Shown: one piece after another, positions 33,294 to 42,075 of the stretch
How positions within the stretch are numbered: position 1 is the stretch's first letter
Layout: each line of letters opens with the position of its first letter
Assembly: GCA_903898675.1 (NCBI GenBank)
Contig: CAIUGM010000024.1
Span: forward strand, 1 to 54,370
Length of the DNA stretch: 54,370 bases
Direction: 5' to 3'
DNA from: an uncultured Verrucomicrobiota bacterium
GTDB taxonomy: Bacteria > Verrucomicrobiota > Verrucomicrobiia > Opitutales > Opitutaceae
The notes under the pieces: generated by a model
Seen by the model: only the letters and a program-made list of their open reading frames with translations
Database searches by the model: none
What the model was told of the DNA's origin: nothing
Translations under genes and position numbers: made by a program

Positions 33294-33307
33294 GAGGGAA
33301 ATCTCCC

Positions 33308-34384
33308 TCACTTCTTCGCCACCGGGTAGCTGCCGAGCCACTTCACGAGGGGGCACTTGCGGCTGAGCTCCTTGAGCGCGGCCTGCATCGCGGGGTCCTC
33401 GTAGTGGCCCTTCACGTCGAGGAAGAAAATGTAATCCCACGGGCGCAGCCGGCTCGGGCGCGACTCGATGCGCGTGAGGTTGAGCTTCCGGCGATTGAAG
33501 GGCTGGAGCGCATGCAGCAGCGCGCCGGGCTCGTGGTGGAGCGAGACGAGCAGGCTCGTCTTGTCGTGGCCGCTGCCGGCCGAACCCGACGCCTCGCGGC
33601 CGAGGAAGACGAAGCGCGACGTGTTGTTCTTCATGTCCTGGATATGCGTCGCGACCACCGGCACGCCGTAGCGTTCGCCGGCCAGCCGGGGCGCAACGGC
33701 CGCCGCCCCCTTTTCCTTCGCCGCGATCTGCACGCCGCGCGCGGTGCTGTCGACGTCGATCAGCTGCGCGTGCGGCAGGTTGCGCTGCAACCAGCGCCGA
33801 CACTGGGCGAGCGCCTGGTCCTTCGAGTAAATTTTTTTGATCTTCGCCAGCGGCTCGTGTGACAGCAGCGTGTGCTCGATCTCCTGGTGGAGCTCGGCGA
33901 CAATCTTGAGCGGCGTCTCGACAAACAGGTCGAGCGAGTCGCGGACGGAGCCCTCGGTGGAATTCTCCACCGGCACGACGCCGTAGTCCGCCTCGCCCTT
34001 CTCCACCGCCGTGAAGATGTCCGCGATCGTCGGGATCGGCCGGTACTCGACGCTGGAGCCGAACTTGCGGAGCGCGGCCTGGTGCGTGTTGGTCGCCTCC
34101 GGCCCGAGGTAGGCGATGCAGAGCGGTTTTTCCAGCGCCAGCGCGGCGGACATGATCTCACGGTAGATGGCCTGGAGCGCGGCCGGCTTGATCGGGCCTT
34201 GGTTCGAGGCCTGCACGCGGCGCAGCACATCGGCCTCGCGCTCGGCCACGTAGATGCGCGTCTTCGCCCCGCGCTTCAGCTCGCCGATGGCCTGCGCGCA
34301 CTTCAGGCGGGTGTTGAGGAGCTTCACGACCTTCTGGTCGAGCGCGTCGATCTTGGCGCGGATCTGGGTGAGTTCTTTTTTCAT
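33308..34384 (-). CDS. pheA: Bifunctional chorismate mutase/prephenate dehydratase
   Basis: 358 residues, the usual P-protein length. The chorismate mutase domain is at 1-85 (LTQIRAKIDALDQKVVKLLN, RAKTRIYVAEREADVL-like). The dehydratase follows at about 90-270 (IAYLGPEATNTHQAALRKFG, PVENSTEGSVRDSLDLF, and the DMKNNTSRFVFLG region containing the T-R-F motif). An ACT domain ends the protein (TSLLVSLHHEPGALLHALQPF, ESRPSRLRPWDYIFFLD), and would bind phenylalanine for feedback control. The start overlaps aroF by ATGA, so the two are one operon. Confidence 0.93.
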   Translation of the reverse strand: MKKELTQIRAKIDALDQKVVKLLNTRLKCAQAIGELKRGAKTRIYVAEREADVLRRVQASNQGPIKPAALQAIYREIMSAALALEKPLCIAYLGPEATNTHQAALRKFGSSVEYRPIPTIADIFTAVEKGEADYGVVPVENSTEGSVRDSLDLFVETPLKIVAELHQEIEHTLLSHEPLAKIKKIYSKDQALAQCRRWLQRNLPHAQLIDVDSTARGVQIAAKEKGAAAVAPRLAGERYGVPVVATHIQDMKNNTSRFVFLGREASGSAGSGHDKTSLLVSLHHEPGALLHALQPFNRRKLNLTRIESRPSRLRPWDYIFFLDVKGHYEDPAMQAALKELSRKCPLVKWLGSYPVAKK

Positions 34385-35436
34385 GGGGCGGAGACGGACG
34401 GCAGCGCGGAACGGCGCAGAGCATGGAGGGCCTTGGCCCGGGTAATCAACTCCGCAAGCGCCTTGGGCGTGACGGCCTGCTTCGGGTCGTCGCCGAGCCC
34501 GTGGCTCGGGCTGACGTGCGCCTCGATGCAGAGACCGTCGGCCCCGTAGGCCACGGCGGCCAGGGCGCAGGCGGGCACATAGGCGGCCTTGCCGACCGAG
34601 TGGGACGGGTCGACCACGACGGGGGCCCAGGTGCGCTCCTTGAGGAGCGGCGTGATGGATTCGTCCGGGTGGTTGCGGTAGCCGTCGAGCCCGGGCTGGG
34701 TGCCGCGCGGGCAGAGGATCACGTTGGGGTTGCCGAAATTGACGATGTACTCGGCGGCCGAGATGAACTCGTTGAGCGTGCCGAGGTGCATCCCGCGCTT
34801 GAGGAGCACGGCGGTCGGCTTGCCGGCGATGGCCTTGCCCACCTGCCGGAGCAGCGAATAGTTGAGCGCGTTGCGCGCGCCGATCTGCAGGACGTGCACG
34901 CCCGCGTCGAGGGCGAGCCGGAGCTGTTCCTCGTCCATCACCTCGGCATCCACCGGCAGGCCGGTGCGGCGCGAGCCTTCCATCAAAATGTCGAGCGACC
35001 GGTTGTCGCCCTGGAACGCGTAGGGGTTCGTGCGGGGTTTCCAGACGCCCCCGCGCAGCGCCTGGGCACCGGCCTCCTGCACCGCGTGGGCGGTCTCGTA
35101 GAAGTAATTGGGATTCTTCGGGTCGATGGTGCAGAGACCGGCCATGACCAGGAGTTCCTCGCCCAGGGTCACGGTCCCGATCTTCACCCGGTGGCTGGCC
35201 AGGTCGGACTTGATGTCCATGAGCTTGTGCGGCGACTGGATCGTGTCGACGCGGTCGACGAACGCCAGGCCCTCGAGCCGGTTGATCATGAGCTCATGGC
35301 GCTCGTCGCCCACGATGGCGTAGATCGTGCGCACAGCGCCGACGATCGGCTGAATGCGGCAGCCGAACTCGGTGACGATCACGGTGAGCTCGGCGACCTG
35401 TTCATCGGTGAGGCGGTTGTTCTTGGGGAGGATCAT
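34381..35436 (-). CDS. aroF: DAHP synthase, type I-beta
   Basis: 351 residues. An N-terminal ferredoxin-like domain (about 1-75; LTVIVTEFGCRIQPIVG) precedes the TIM barrel. Barrel motifs are GLCTIDPKNPNYFYETAHAV (where others have AGPCS), GGVWKPRTNPYAFQG, CPRGTQPG and VVDPSHSVGKAAYVP. The enzyme condenses PEP and erythrose-4-phosphate in the first step of the shikimate pathway. The GPC motif of most family members reads GLC here. It leads the aroF-pheA operon, which pairs it with phenylalanine supply. Confidence 0.9.
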   Translation of the reverse strand: MILPKNNRLTDEQVAELTVIVTEFGCRIQPIVGAVRTIYAIVGDERHELMINRLEGLAFVDRVDTIQSPHKLMDIKSDLASHRVKIGTVTLGEELLVMAGLCTIDPKNPNYFYETAHAVQEAGAQALRGGVWKPRTNPYAFQGDNRSLDILMEGSRRTGLPVDAEVMDEEQLRLALDAGVHVLQIGARNALNYSLLRQVGKAIAGKPTAVLLKRGMHLGTLNEFISAAEYIVNFGNPNVILCPRGTQPGLDGYRNHPDESITPLLKERTWAPVVVDPSHSVGKAAYVPACALAAVAYGADGLCIEAHVSPSHGLGDDPKQAVTPKALAELITRAKALHALRRSALPSVSAP

Positions 35437-35462
35437 GGTGGTGGGGAGGTGAGAGGGAATAT

Positions 35463-35609
35463 GACCACGGATTTCACGGATGCATCAGTGTAGCCGCGTT
35501 GGAGCCCGGCGACAACGTGGCCGGCCGCGAGGCCGGAACCACGCTTTCGCAGGCTCAAGCGCGGCTACTTGCTGATTTGATCCGTGTTCATCCGTGAAAT
35601 CCGTGGTTA
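35463..35609. repeat. Composite palindrome: family C copy with nested family D copy
   Basis: Outer arms are ACCACGGATTTCACGGATG at 35464 and CATCCGTGAAATCCGTGGTT ending near 35607. Between them, 35490-35568 is a complete family D element (GTAGCCGCGTTGGAGCCC ... CTCAAGCGCGGCTAC). The D copy sits where other C copies have unique filler, so it appears to have been inserted in the C loop. Confidence 0.82.
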
Positions 35610-35637
35610 AAAAGTTTGTTGGCTGGGGTGGGGAAAA

Positions 35638-35665
35638 CAAAAAAGCCGCCCGGGTCTGGGCGGCT
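35638..35665 (-). terminator. Rho-independent terminator
   Basis: On the minus strand AGCCGCCC, a six-base loop (AGACCC), then GGGCGGCT is followed by TTTTTTG. The eight-base GC-rich stem and T-tract are a textbook terminator. It lies 28 bp after the 29-codon frame and also serves the FAD oxidoreductase gene further upstream. Confidence 0.85.
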
Positions 35666-35692
35666 CCTTTGCAAAGTGATTCTGGTTTCAGG

Positions 35693-35782
35693 TCAGAGTT
35701 TGCGCTGGGAATAGCCGCCCACGTTTTGCGGGGTAAAGTAACCCGCAAAACCAAAATAAAAATAGGCGGCAACGCGATTCAT
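35693..35782 (-). CDS. Candidate 29-residue peptide gene or structured small RNA
   Basis: ATG 35782 to TGA 35693 encodes 29 residues rich in Tyr, Phe and Gly (for example AAYFYFGFAGYF). It lies between the FAD oxidoreductase stop and a strong terminator on the same strand. The coding stretch contains a perfect 10-bp hairpin, GTTTTGCGGG with CCCGCAAAAC. The high Tyr/Phe content is unlike random GC-rich frames. It may be a real small protein, or the 3' end of the mRNA or a small RNA with two hairpins. No clear ribosome site. Confidence 0.4.
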   Translation of the reverse strand: MNRVAAYFYFGFAGYFTPQNVGGYSQRKL

Positions 35783-35834
35783 CGGCTGCCAGTGGTGACG
35801 GCCCGGTGCGGGTCTGTCAATTCCGGAGCCGGCG

Positions 35835-36971
35835 TTATGACTTGCGGCGGTGGGCCCGCGCCGCGTCCAGCAGCCGCGCCCATTCCGCCGGCTGGCCGCA
35901 GGCGAGCCGGGCCGCCGCGCGGGCGGTGAGCGCCCCGACGATGTTGCCCGTGCCGGAATAGGCCCCGACCGCCCAGACCTTGGGCGCCACTTCCTCCAGC
36001 ACCGGCAGGCCGTCCGCTGTGTAGGCCACGGAGGCCGCCCAGCGGTGGGTGATGGGCGCCCGCACCTGCAGGTGGCCCCGCAGAAATTTCTCCAGCAGAC
36101 CCTGGATAAATTCGGTCGGCTCCGCGTCGCTCGTCCATTCGTCCTGCAGCGCCTGATCGCGGAAGCCGCCGAGGGCCACCGTGTGATCCGGCCGTTGCTG
36201 CCAGTATTCGTAACCATTGCGCCAGTAAACCGGCCGGGGGAAGCTCACCTCCGGGGCCGGCGCGGTCGCCAGCATTTGCAACCGCGCCGTGCGCACGCGC
36301 GGGCTGAGTTCCGGGAAGAGTTTTTCCAGCCGCCCGTCCACCGCCGCGATCACGGTGTCGCAAAGCACCGTCCCGGCGTCGGTCACCACCGCGCCGGGCG
36401 CGATTTTCCGCACCGGGGAATTTTCGTAGAGCAGGCCGCCGCGGGCGCGGAGGCGCCCGGCCAGCGCCCGCACCCGGCGCAAGGGCTGCATCACGCCGTC
36501 GGTCGGCAGCAGGAGCCCCTCGCCTTCCGGCCCCGCGTAAGGCTCGCCCGCAAAGCCGTGGTAGCGCAAGGCCGCGAGATGCACCCGGCAGGCCTCCAGC
36601 TCCGCGGCATCGGCGGCGATCCGCAACGAACCGGTCTGCCGGATGCTGCCGGGCAGCACCGCCACCTGCCGCCGGATTTCATCCACCGTGTGCTGGTAGA
36701 GCGCCGCCGCGGTCTCGCTGCCGTACGCGGCCACCATGGCGGGGAAAAAATTCGCGAGCCCGGCCAGGACAAAACCGCCATTCCGACCCGCCGCGCCCGC
36801 GCCGACCGCGCCGGCGTCGAGCCCCACCGCGTTCACCCCGCGCTCCGCCAGCTCCTCCAGCGCCGCCAGGCCGGAGCCGCCCAGGCCGATGACGCAGACG
36901 TCCGCCCGCACCGTGCCCGAGAACCGCGGGAGCGGCGGCCATTCGCTATCGTCCCAGAGCGGGGTATTCAC
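35835..36971 (-). CDS. FAD-dependent oxidoreductase, DadA/PuuB-like
   Basis: 378 residues from GTG 36971; the frame runs on further upstream, but the Rossmann motif sits at about residue 30 with this start. VCVIGLGGSGLAALEELAER is the FAD-binding GxGxxG, and AAGRNGGFVLAG is typical of the glycine/D-amino-acid oxidase and gamma-glutamylputrescine oxidase group. The C-terminal GAYSGTGNIVGALTAR closes the FAD site. It oxidises an amine or amino acid, substrate unknown. It is divergent from the methyltransferase gene with 87 bp between. Confidence 0.82.
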   Translation of the reverse strand: MNTPLWDDSEWPPLPRFSGTVRADVCVIGLGGSGLAALEELAERGVNAVGLDAGAVGAGAAGRNGGFVLAGLANFFPAMVAAYGSETAAALYQHTVDEIRRQVAVLPGSIRQTGSLRIAADAAELEACRVHLAALRYHGFAGEPYAGPEGEGLLLPTDGVMQPLRRVRALAGRLRARGGLLYENSPVRKIAPGAVVTDAGTVLCDTVIAAVDGRLEKLFPELSPRVRTARLQMLATAPAPEVSFPRPVYWRNGYEYWQQRPDHTVALGGFRDQALQDEWTSDAEPTEFIQGLLEKFLRGHLQVRAPITHRWAASVAYTADGLPVLEEVAPKVWAVGAYSGTGNIVGALTARAAARLACGQPAEWARLLDAARAHRRKS

Positions 36972-37058
36972 CGCGGCAATTGTGCCGGTCGCCGCCAACC
37001 CGGCCAGCCATTTGTTTTCGCGTTTGCCCTGCCCCCGATTGTCGCGACGCTGCGGCGC

Positions 37059-37862
37059 ATGAAGGCGCTCTATGACTTTAGCCAGCTCGCGGTCGACCGC
37101 ACGCTCGCGCCCCGCGATGGCATGGTGGCGGCCGGCGTGCCCGAGCTGTATTTCGACCTCGGCCGGCGCGCGCTGGAGCTGATCCACTTTTCCTCGGTGC
37201 TGTGCGACAGGCCCCACTACCCCGACATCCTCGACCTGCCCTGCGGCCACGGCCGGGTCCTGCGCTGGTTGCGCGCCCACTATGGCTACGCGCAGATCAC
37301 GGCCTGCGACCTCGACCGCGACGGGGTGGATTTCTGCGCCGGGCAGTTCGGCGCCAAGCCCGTCTATTCCCAGCCGGACCTCAGCCAACTGCCCTTCCAG
37401 GCCCAGTTCGACCTCATCTGGGTCGGCTCGCTCGTCACCCATCTCAGCGAGGACCGCTGGCGGGCGACGCTCGACTGCCTGATCAAGTGGACGCGCGACT
37501 GCGGGGTGATCGTGTTCACCACGCAGGGCCGCTGCTTCACCAGCCTGCTGGCCAGCGGCCGGCAGGATGTGTCCGAGAACATCGACAAGGCCGCGTTGCT
37601 CGACCAGTACGCCCGCACCGGTTTCGCCTACCAAAAGTATTTCGAGAAGGAGCACGGCGACTACGGCGTCGCCGTCACCTCGCCCGAATGGCTGATGCGC
37701 GTGCTGCAGCAGTACCCCGACATCATTATGCGCGCGTACCTCGAGGAAGCCTGGGGCATGCAGGATGTGGTCATCCTCTACAAAAAGGCGGGGCACTATG
37801 CGCCGCTGCTGGGCGGACCGGAGCAGAAACCGGGGTTGCTCGGGCGGTTGTTGGGGCGGTGA
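37059..37862 (+). CDS. SAM-dependent methyltransferase
   Basis: 267 residues from ATG 37059. Motif I is DILDLPCGHGRVLRWLRAHY at about 55-75, then ITACDLDRDGVDFC and a motif IV-like FDLIWVGSLVTHLSEDRW. This is a class I methyltransferase of the Methyltransf_25 type. A C-terminal extension (about 200-267) has EKEHGDYGVAVTSPEWLMRV. The substrate is not predictable from sequence. Confidence 0.82.
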   Translation: MKALYDFSQLAVDRTLAPRDGMVAAGVPELYFDLGRRALELIHFSSVLCDRPHYPDILDLPCGHGRVLRWLRAHYGYAQITACDLDRDGVDFCAGQFGAKPVYSQPDLSQLPFQAQFDLIWVGSLVTHLSEDRWRATLDCLIKWTRDCGVIVFTTQGRCFTSLLASGRQDVSENIDKAALLDQYARTGFAYQKYFEKEHGDYGVAVTSPEWLMRVLQQYPDIIMRAYLEEAWGMQDVVILYKKAGHYAPLLGGPEQKPGLLGRLLGR

Positions 37863-37932
37863 TCTCGGGGGCAATTGCTCAGTGTCCGTTTTTCAAGGCT
37901 CATTGCTGGACCCAATGAAGATTGAGTGCCGG

Positions 37933-38337
37933 CTACCGCGTCACACGACCTTCAGAATTGGGTGCTTTACCTTTTTCGAACATTACGCGAACGAGCTTCA
38001 TCTCTTCGTCCTGCGGCAAACGCTTCGCCTTATTTTCCAACATCCATGCGAACACTTGGTCGAGCGCGCGATCAAGATCGCTGCTTAAGCCGAAGACTGT
38101 TGTGGCAAAGCTCTCCTGATGCAGGACGCGCATTGTGTCGGGAATAAACTCCGCGACGGTGAGGCTTGGGCGAATATAGAAACCCGAAGCGCGAAGCGTG
38201 ATCTGATATGCCGAGCCGCTGTCATCCCGCAAAACGGCAGCTTCTGTATGCTTACCGTGAGAACTGATGAGAAGGGCCACTATCTTTCTCTTCGCCTGCC
38301 ACCGGCGGAAGATTCCAATTGTGATATTCGCAAACAT
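37933..38337 (-). CDS. Small protein of unknown function, lower GC
   Basis: 134 residues from ATG 38337, preceded by an AG-rich AAAGAAGAAA tract. Sequence features: AAVLRDDSGSAYQITLRASG, then LTVAEFIPDTMRVLHQESF. No family recognised. Base composition is more AT-rich than neighbours. A plus-strand frame at 38119-38400 overlaps it and is less protein-like. Possible recently acquired gene. Confidence 0.5.
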   Translation of the reverse strand: MFANITIGIFRRWQAKRKIVALLISSHGKHTEAAVLRDDSGSAYQITLRASGFYIRPSLTVAEFIPDTMRVLHQESFATTVFGLSSDLDRALDQVFAWMLENKAKRLPQDEEMKLVRVMFEKGKAPNSEGRVTR

Positions 38338-38425
38338 TTTCTTCTTTGCTCAGATCAAAGTAGGCCAAGTTTGTTGCCATTTTCTACGCCTGCAAATTGA
38401 GGGGAGTAGGTTCAACCCGCGATTA

Positions 38426-39196
38426 TTACCGCTTGCCGAAGAATTCCCAGCAGAGCACGGCGGCGGCGGCGGAGACGTTGAGCGACTCGATCGCGTCGGT
38501 GCCGGGAATCTTCACCAGGCGGTCGCAGCGGGCCGCGACTTCCGGGGACATGCCCTTCTCCTCGTTGCCGAGGATCACGGCGGGCGGACGCGGCAGGCCG
38601 CGCTCCTTCGCCGCCGCCGGCGAGAGCTGGTTGCCGCGCAGGCTCGTGCCGATGAGGAAGTGGTGGCGCGAGAGCTCCGCGCACAGGCCGGGCAGCGACG
38701 GCACGCGGTAGAAATCCACGAATTCCATCCCGCCTTCCGCCACGCGGTAGGCCGCCTCGCCGGGCAGCGCCTGCGCCGGGTGGTCGGCGATGATGATGTC
38801 GCGCACGCCGAAGAAGGCCGCGGTCCGCACGATCGCGCCGATGTTGTTCGCGTTGCTCACGCGGTCGAGCAGCAGCAGCGGCGCCTTGGTCCGGCTCCAG
38901 GTGTCGAGCACCTCGCGCGTCACCTTCTTCATCGGCCGTTCGCCGATGACTGCCACGATGCCGCCGTGGTGCAGCGAACCGGCGATCTTTTCCAACTCGG
39001 CCGGCTCCACCTGGCGGTAGACCTTCTTGTGCTGCGCGAGCAGCGAGCAGAACTCCCCGGCGCGCCGGCCGGTGGCGGCGTCGAAAAACAGCCGCCGCAC
39101 TTCGCCGGGGTGCCGGGCAAACAGCGTGGACACGGCCTGCCAGCCGCAGACGTTCAATTCCCGGACTTTGACGGAGGGGATGGGCTTGGAGCTCAA
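38426..39196 (-). CDS. TrmH/SpoU-family RNA 2'-O-methyltransferase
   Basis: About 256 residues from TTG 39196. The frame is open upstream to 39376, but that part runs through a family D repeat and is probably not native. An N-terminal substrate-binding domain (VCGWQAVSTLFARHPGEVRR) precedes the SPOUT domain with LLLLDRVSNANNIGAIVRTA, AVILGNEEKGMSPEV and IPGTDAIESLNVSAAAAVL, the three SpoU motifs. It methylates rRNA or tRNA ribose. The exact site is unknown. Confidence 0.85.
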   Translation of the reverse strand: MSSKPIPSVKVRELNVCGWQAVSTLFARHPGEVRRLFFDAATGRRAGEFCSLLAQHKKVYRQVEPAELEKIAGSLHHGGIVAVIGERPMKKVTREVLDTWSRTKAPLLLLDRVSNANNIGAIVRTAAFFGVRDIIIADHPAQALPGEAAYRVAEGGMEFVDFYRVPSLPGLCAELSRHHFLIGTSLRGNQLSPAAAKERGLPRPPAVILGNEEKGMSPEVAARCDRLVKIPGTDAIESLNVSAAAAVLCWEFFGKR

Positions 39197-39256
39197 GGCC
39201 CGGGAGCGTGGAGCCCGCGGCGAGCCATGACAAGGGCCGAGCGCACGGGCTAAACC

Positions 39257-39387
39257 GTAGCCGCGTTGGCGCCAGGCGACAACGTGGCCGGCCGCCAGGC
39301 CGGAACCACGCTTGGTCCGGTTGCCTGCGGCCCCGGTCTTGTCGCGCCTGCGGCGCTCGGAACGTCTGCGACTCAAGCGCGGCTACA
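39257..39387. repeat. Palindromic repeat family D, long copy
   Basis: GTAGCCGCGTTGGCGCCAGG at 39257 with ACAACGTGGCCGGCC, ending CTCAAGCGCGGCTACAG at 39387. The middle is about 50 bp longer than in the other copies. It lies between the TrmH-family gene and nrdJ. Confidence 0.78.
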
Positions 39388-39406
39388 GGTGTCCCGTCGA
39401 ACCGGC

Positions 39407-41935
39407 TCAGATGATATCGCAACTCCCGCCCGCGCACGCGACCGTCTGCTTGAGCTCGGTCTCGTCGGTGGCCTCCGCCATCTTGGTGTAGTCGACCACG
39501 GCGGGGCGCAGGGAATTCCATTTCATGATGTCGGCCTCGGTGCCGAGTTCCTCCCGCGGGGCCTGGGCGTAGGCCTTGTCGCCGGCATCCTGCAGCAGGG
39601 AGATGCCGGTGAAATAATGCCGGTTGGACCAGATGAAGGCCGCAACCTCGTCCCACTCGTCCGCCCGGACGGTGCAGGTGTTGGAGACGTTGTGGTGCAG
39701 GTTGGGCGACCGCGAATGCGGGTCCCCGCCGGTGATGACCCAGTTGCGCTGGACCAGTTTCACGAGCTCGAGGAACTGGACGGCGTTAAGGTCCTTCCGG
39801 AGGATGGCCTTCCTGGGTGCCTCGACCGGGAAGGTGATCACGTCGTCGGTCTCGGGATTGTAGACGGACGGCTCCGTCATCTGCGGATTGAGCGACTTGA
39901 AGAAGGTGTAGACCGGTTCCTTGCGGTTGGCCTGGACCCGCCGGAAATACCGGCGCGCATGGTGCGGGTGGATGCCCGACGCCGCGTTCAGGATCAGGCT
40001 GGCCGTGCCTTCCGGCTTGGTCGTGCAGATCTTGGCCGCGGGCCTGATGCCGAGCAGCGCGGCGGCAAGCTGGTTGGTCGCACGGCAGAGGTTGGCGCCG
40101 TTCCGCAGGACGTCCTGGTCGAAGAGGATGTCGGGATTGTCCATGAAGCCGCAGATCGAAACGCCGAGCAGCGCGTCGTGGGTGTTGAGCAGCTTGGTGA
40201 CGGGCCCGAGGTAGGGCATGTCCGTGTAGCACGCCTGCATCGTGCCGATCACGGTGGCCGCGATGCACGCCTGGTAGAAACTCTCGGGCGAGGTGACCGC
40301 GCGGCCGTTGATCGTCGTCAGGTTGCAGTGTTGGAAGCCCGAGAGCCGCGCGGTGCCGGGCAGGTCGCCCTTGTAGCCGTTGCGGAAGAGCTCGCTCAGC
40401 TCGTCGCCCGAAAGCTCCCAGTCTACCACGGGCAGCAGGCTGATCTCGGCGCAGGGATTGCAGCCCGCGTCCGGGTGGTCGCAGAAGAAGAAGCCGGGTT
40501 CGCCGAATTCCTTCTGGGCTTTGAACAGCTTGCGGAAGTGCTCGAAATTGCTGTCGCTGCGCGAGAGGATCGCCGAGTTGTTGGAGGCGGAACGCTGCGG
40601 GTTCTTCTCAAACCAGTTGCCGGTCTTCGCGTTCATCATCTCCTCGTCGTCCGGCGAGAACAGGCAGATCGTGGCGGAACGGCGGATGCCGCCGGCCAGC
40701 ACCGCCTTGGCGATGTACATGTTGATGTCGTACACCTCGATCGGCCGGAGCGAGCGGCCCGCGGCCTGCTCGAGGATGTGTTCCACCTTGTGCAGCGCCT
40801 TCTTGAGCGGCAGGTGGCCCGGCGCCTTGCCGCCCGAGGTCTTGAGCGGCTGGCCCCGGGACCGGATGCCGGCAAAGCTGAACTCGATCTTCCGCCCCTC
40901 GTAAAACGACTTGAACAGGGCATCGAGCGCGTCACCCCACCCTTCGATCGTGTCGGCCACGGAGTAGTGCCAGACGGGCAGGTCATTCTCGGCCAGCCGG
41001 GCCGGCAGCGGCGGCAGCGCCGCCACGTGGTGCTTCTGCACCGAGAAGCCCACCCCGCAGCCGCTCAGCAGCAAAAAGAAATATTCGCGGAAAAAATCGG
41101 GCCGGTCGACGTTCGAGAAGCTGCAGTTGAACATGCGGCTGTGGTTTTTGAGGATCGCCTCGCCGCCAAACTGCATCGACCGCATGCTCGGCAGGATTTT
41201 CTTGGCGGCCACCTGCGCGAACACCGAGTGAATGACCTGGTAGAGGTTGTTGTTGCAGAGCGTCGCGGCCAGCAGCCCGGCGTTTTCCCCGGCCAGCCCG
41301 GCGACAGCCGGCGGCAGCGCCGGCGGGAACTTGCTCTCCAGCCTGGCGGAGAAGAAATGGAGGTGCATGTCCTCCACCCGCTCGACCCCCTCGGCAAACA
41401 CCTCGCGCCGGCCCAGCTCCGGACGGTAACGGGCGTACTTCGCCATCGCGATGTAGTCGGACATCCCGTTGTCCGCGTAGGGCACCAGGCGGTGCTCCGC
41501 GCGCCGGGCGCGGTACAGGACGTAGGACCGCGCCACCTCCCAGTGGCCCGAGGCTGCGATGGCCTTCTCGACTGCATCCTGGATCTGGTCGATGGAGGGA
41601 TGCTTGCCGTCCCGGTAGTAGAGCTCGAGCATCTGCGAGACCGAGGCGGCGATTTTGGTGACCTCGATGAAGGCGTCGCTCTCCAGCCCGAAGCACGCCA
41701 GCATGTCGTCGCGGTACGGATTCGGCGCACTGTCCGTGCGCACCTCGTGAAAGGCCAGGGCGATGGCGCGGGTGATTTTGTTCAGGTCAAAACGCACCTT
41801 GGTGCCGTCGCGTTTGTTGACGAAGCGGTCCGCCATGGGAATGGCGCGGCTCAGCAGGTGGGCGCCATGGCCGCGGGCCGGCTGGCTGGGGGAGAGATCG
41901 ATGGGGTGGCCGTGGGCCAGGGAAGAGGGTTGCAT
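39407..41935 (-). CDS. nrdJ: Class II (adenosylcobalamin) ribonucleotide reductase with ATP-cone
   Basis: 842 residues from ATG 41935; ATG 41836 (MADRF) is an alternative. The N-terminal ATP-cone holds RDGTKVRFDLNKITRAIAL. The catalytic part matches monomeric RTPR: RMFNCSFSNVD with one redox Cys, SGCGVGFSVQKHH, CNPCAEISLLP containing the thiyl Cys and Glu, QHCNLTTING with the second redox Cys, and a C-terminal CAGGSC pair. It makes dNTP precursors with B12 and without oxygen. The ATP-cone suggests dATP control. No other RNR is in the window. Confidence 0.92.
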   Translation of the reverse strand: MQPSSLAHGHPIDLSPSQPARGHGAHLLSRAIPMADRFVNKRDGTKVRFDLNKITRAIALAFHEVRTDSAPNPYRDDMLACFGLESDAFIEVTKIAASVSQMLELYYRDGKHPSIDQIQDAVEKAIAASGHWEVARSYVLYRARRAEHRLVPYADNGMSDYIAMAKYARYRPELGRREVFAEGVERVEDMHLHFFSARLESKFPPALPPAVAGLAGENAGLLAATLCNNNLYQVIHSVFAQVAAKKILPSMRSMQFGGEAILKNHSRMFNCSFSNVDRPDFFREYFFLLLSGCGVGFSVQKHHVAALPPLPARLAENDLPVWHYSVADTIEGWGDALDALFKSFYEGRKIEFSFAGIRSRGQPLKTSGGKAPGHLPLKKALHKVEHILEQAAGRSLRPIEVYDINMYIAKAVLAGGIRRSATICLFSPDDEEMMNAKTGNWFEKNPQRSASNNSAILSRSDSNFEHFRKLFKAQKEFGEPGFFFCDHPDAGCNPCAEISLLPVVDWELSGDELSELFRNGYKGDLPGTARLSGFQHCNLTTINGRAVTSPESFYQACIAATVIGTMQACYTDMPYLGPVTKLLNTHDALLGVSICGFMDNPDILFDQDVLRNGANLCRATNQLAAALLGIRPAAKICTTKPEGTASLILNAASGIHPHHARRYFRRVQANRKEPVYTFFKSLNPQMTEPSVYNPETDDVITFPVEAPRKAILRKDLNAVQFLELVKLVQRNWVITGGDPHSRSPNLHHNVSNTCTVRADEWDEVAAFIWSNRHYFTGISLLQDAGDKAYAQAPREELGTEADIMKWNSLRPAVVDYTKMAEATDETELKQTVACAGGSCDII

Positions 41936-42061
41936 GAATAAGATGAATGATAAGTGGACGTGGCAGGCAGAATGAGGCCGCGGCGGCGGGACCGGGCGGA
42001 GTAGCGACGACGTGGGATCGGGGAACCTCCGTCTCGGCCGGGTGGCCAGGACAACACCCAT

Positions 42062-42075
42062 CACTAGATAGAGTG
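42062..42075 (-). promoter_or_regulatory. NrdR-box-like palindrome upstream of nrdJ
   Basis: The minus-strand sequence CACTCTATCTAGTG agrees at 12 of 14 positions with the NrdR consensus core CACTATATATAGTG as I recall it. It lies about 127 bp upstream of the reductase start, in the 311-bp space before nrdJ. Only one box is seen, while NrdR sites are usually paired. A separate short palindrome TCACGAAGCGTGA is at 42120-42132. No B12-box sequence was found in this leader. Confidence 0.45.

Noticed and set aside
36972..37874. N-terminal extension of the FAD oxidoreductase frame
   Set aside because: The extra 300 codons are antisense to the methyltransferase gene; the FAD-binding motif fits a start at 36971.
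38119..38400. 93-codon plus-strand frame
   Set aside because: Overlaps the more protein-like minus-strand frame at 37933-38337 and has no recognisable feature.
39197..39376. 60-residue N-terminal extension of the TrmH-family protein
   Set aside because: It is mostly the translation of a family D palindrome and is Arg/Gly rich; the native N-terminal domain begins after it.
39266..41941. 891-codon plus-strand frame
   Set aside because: Antisense to the class II ribonucleotide reductase, whose motifs are unmistakable.
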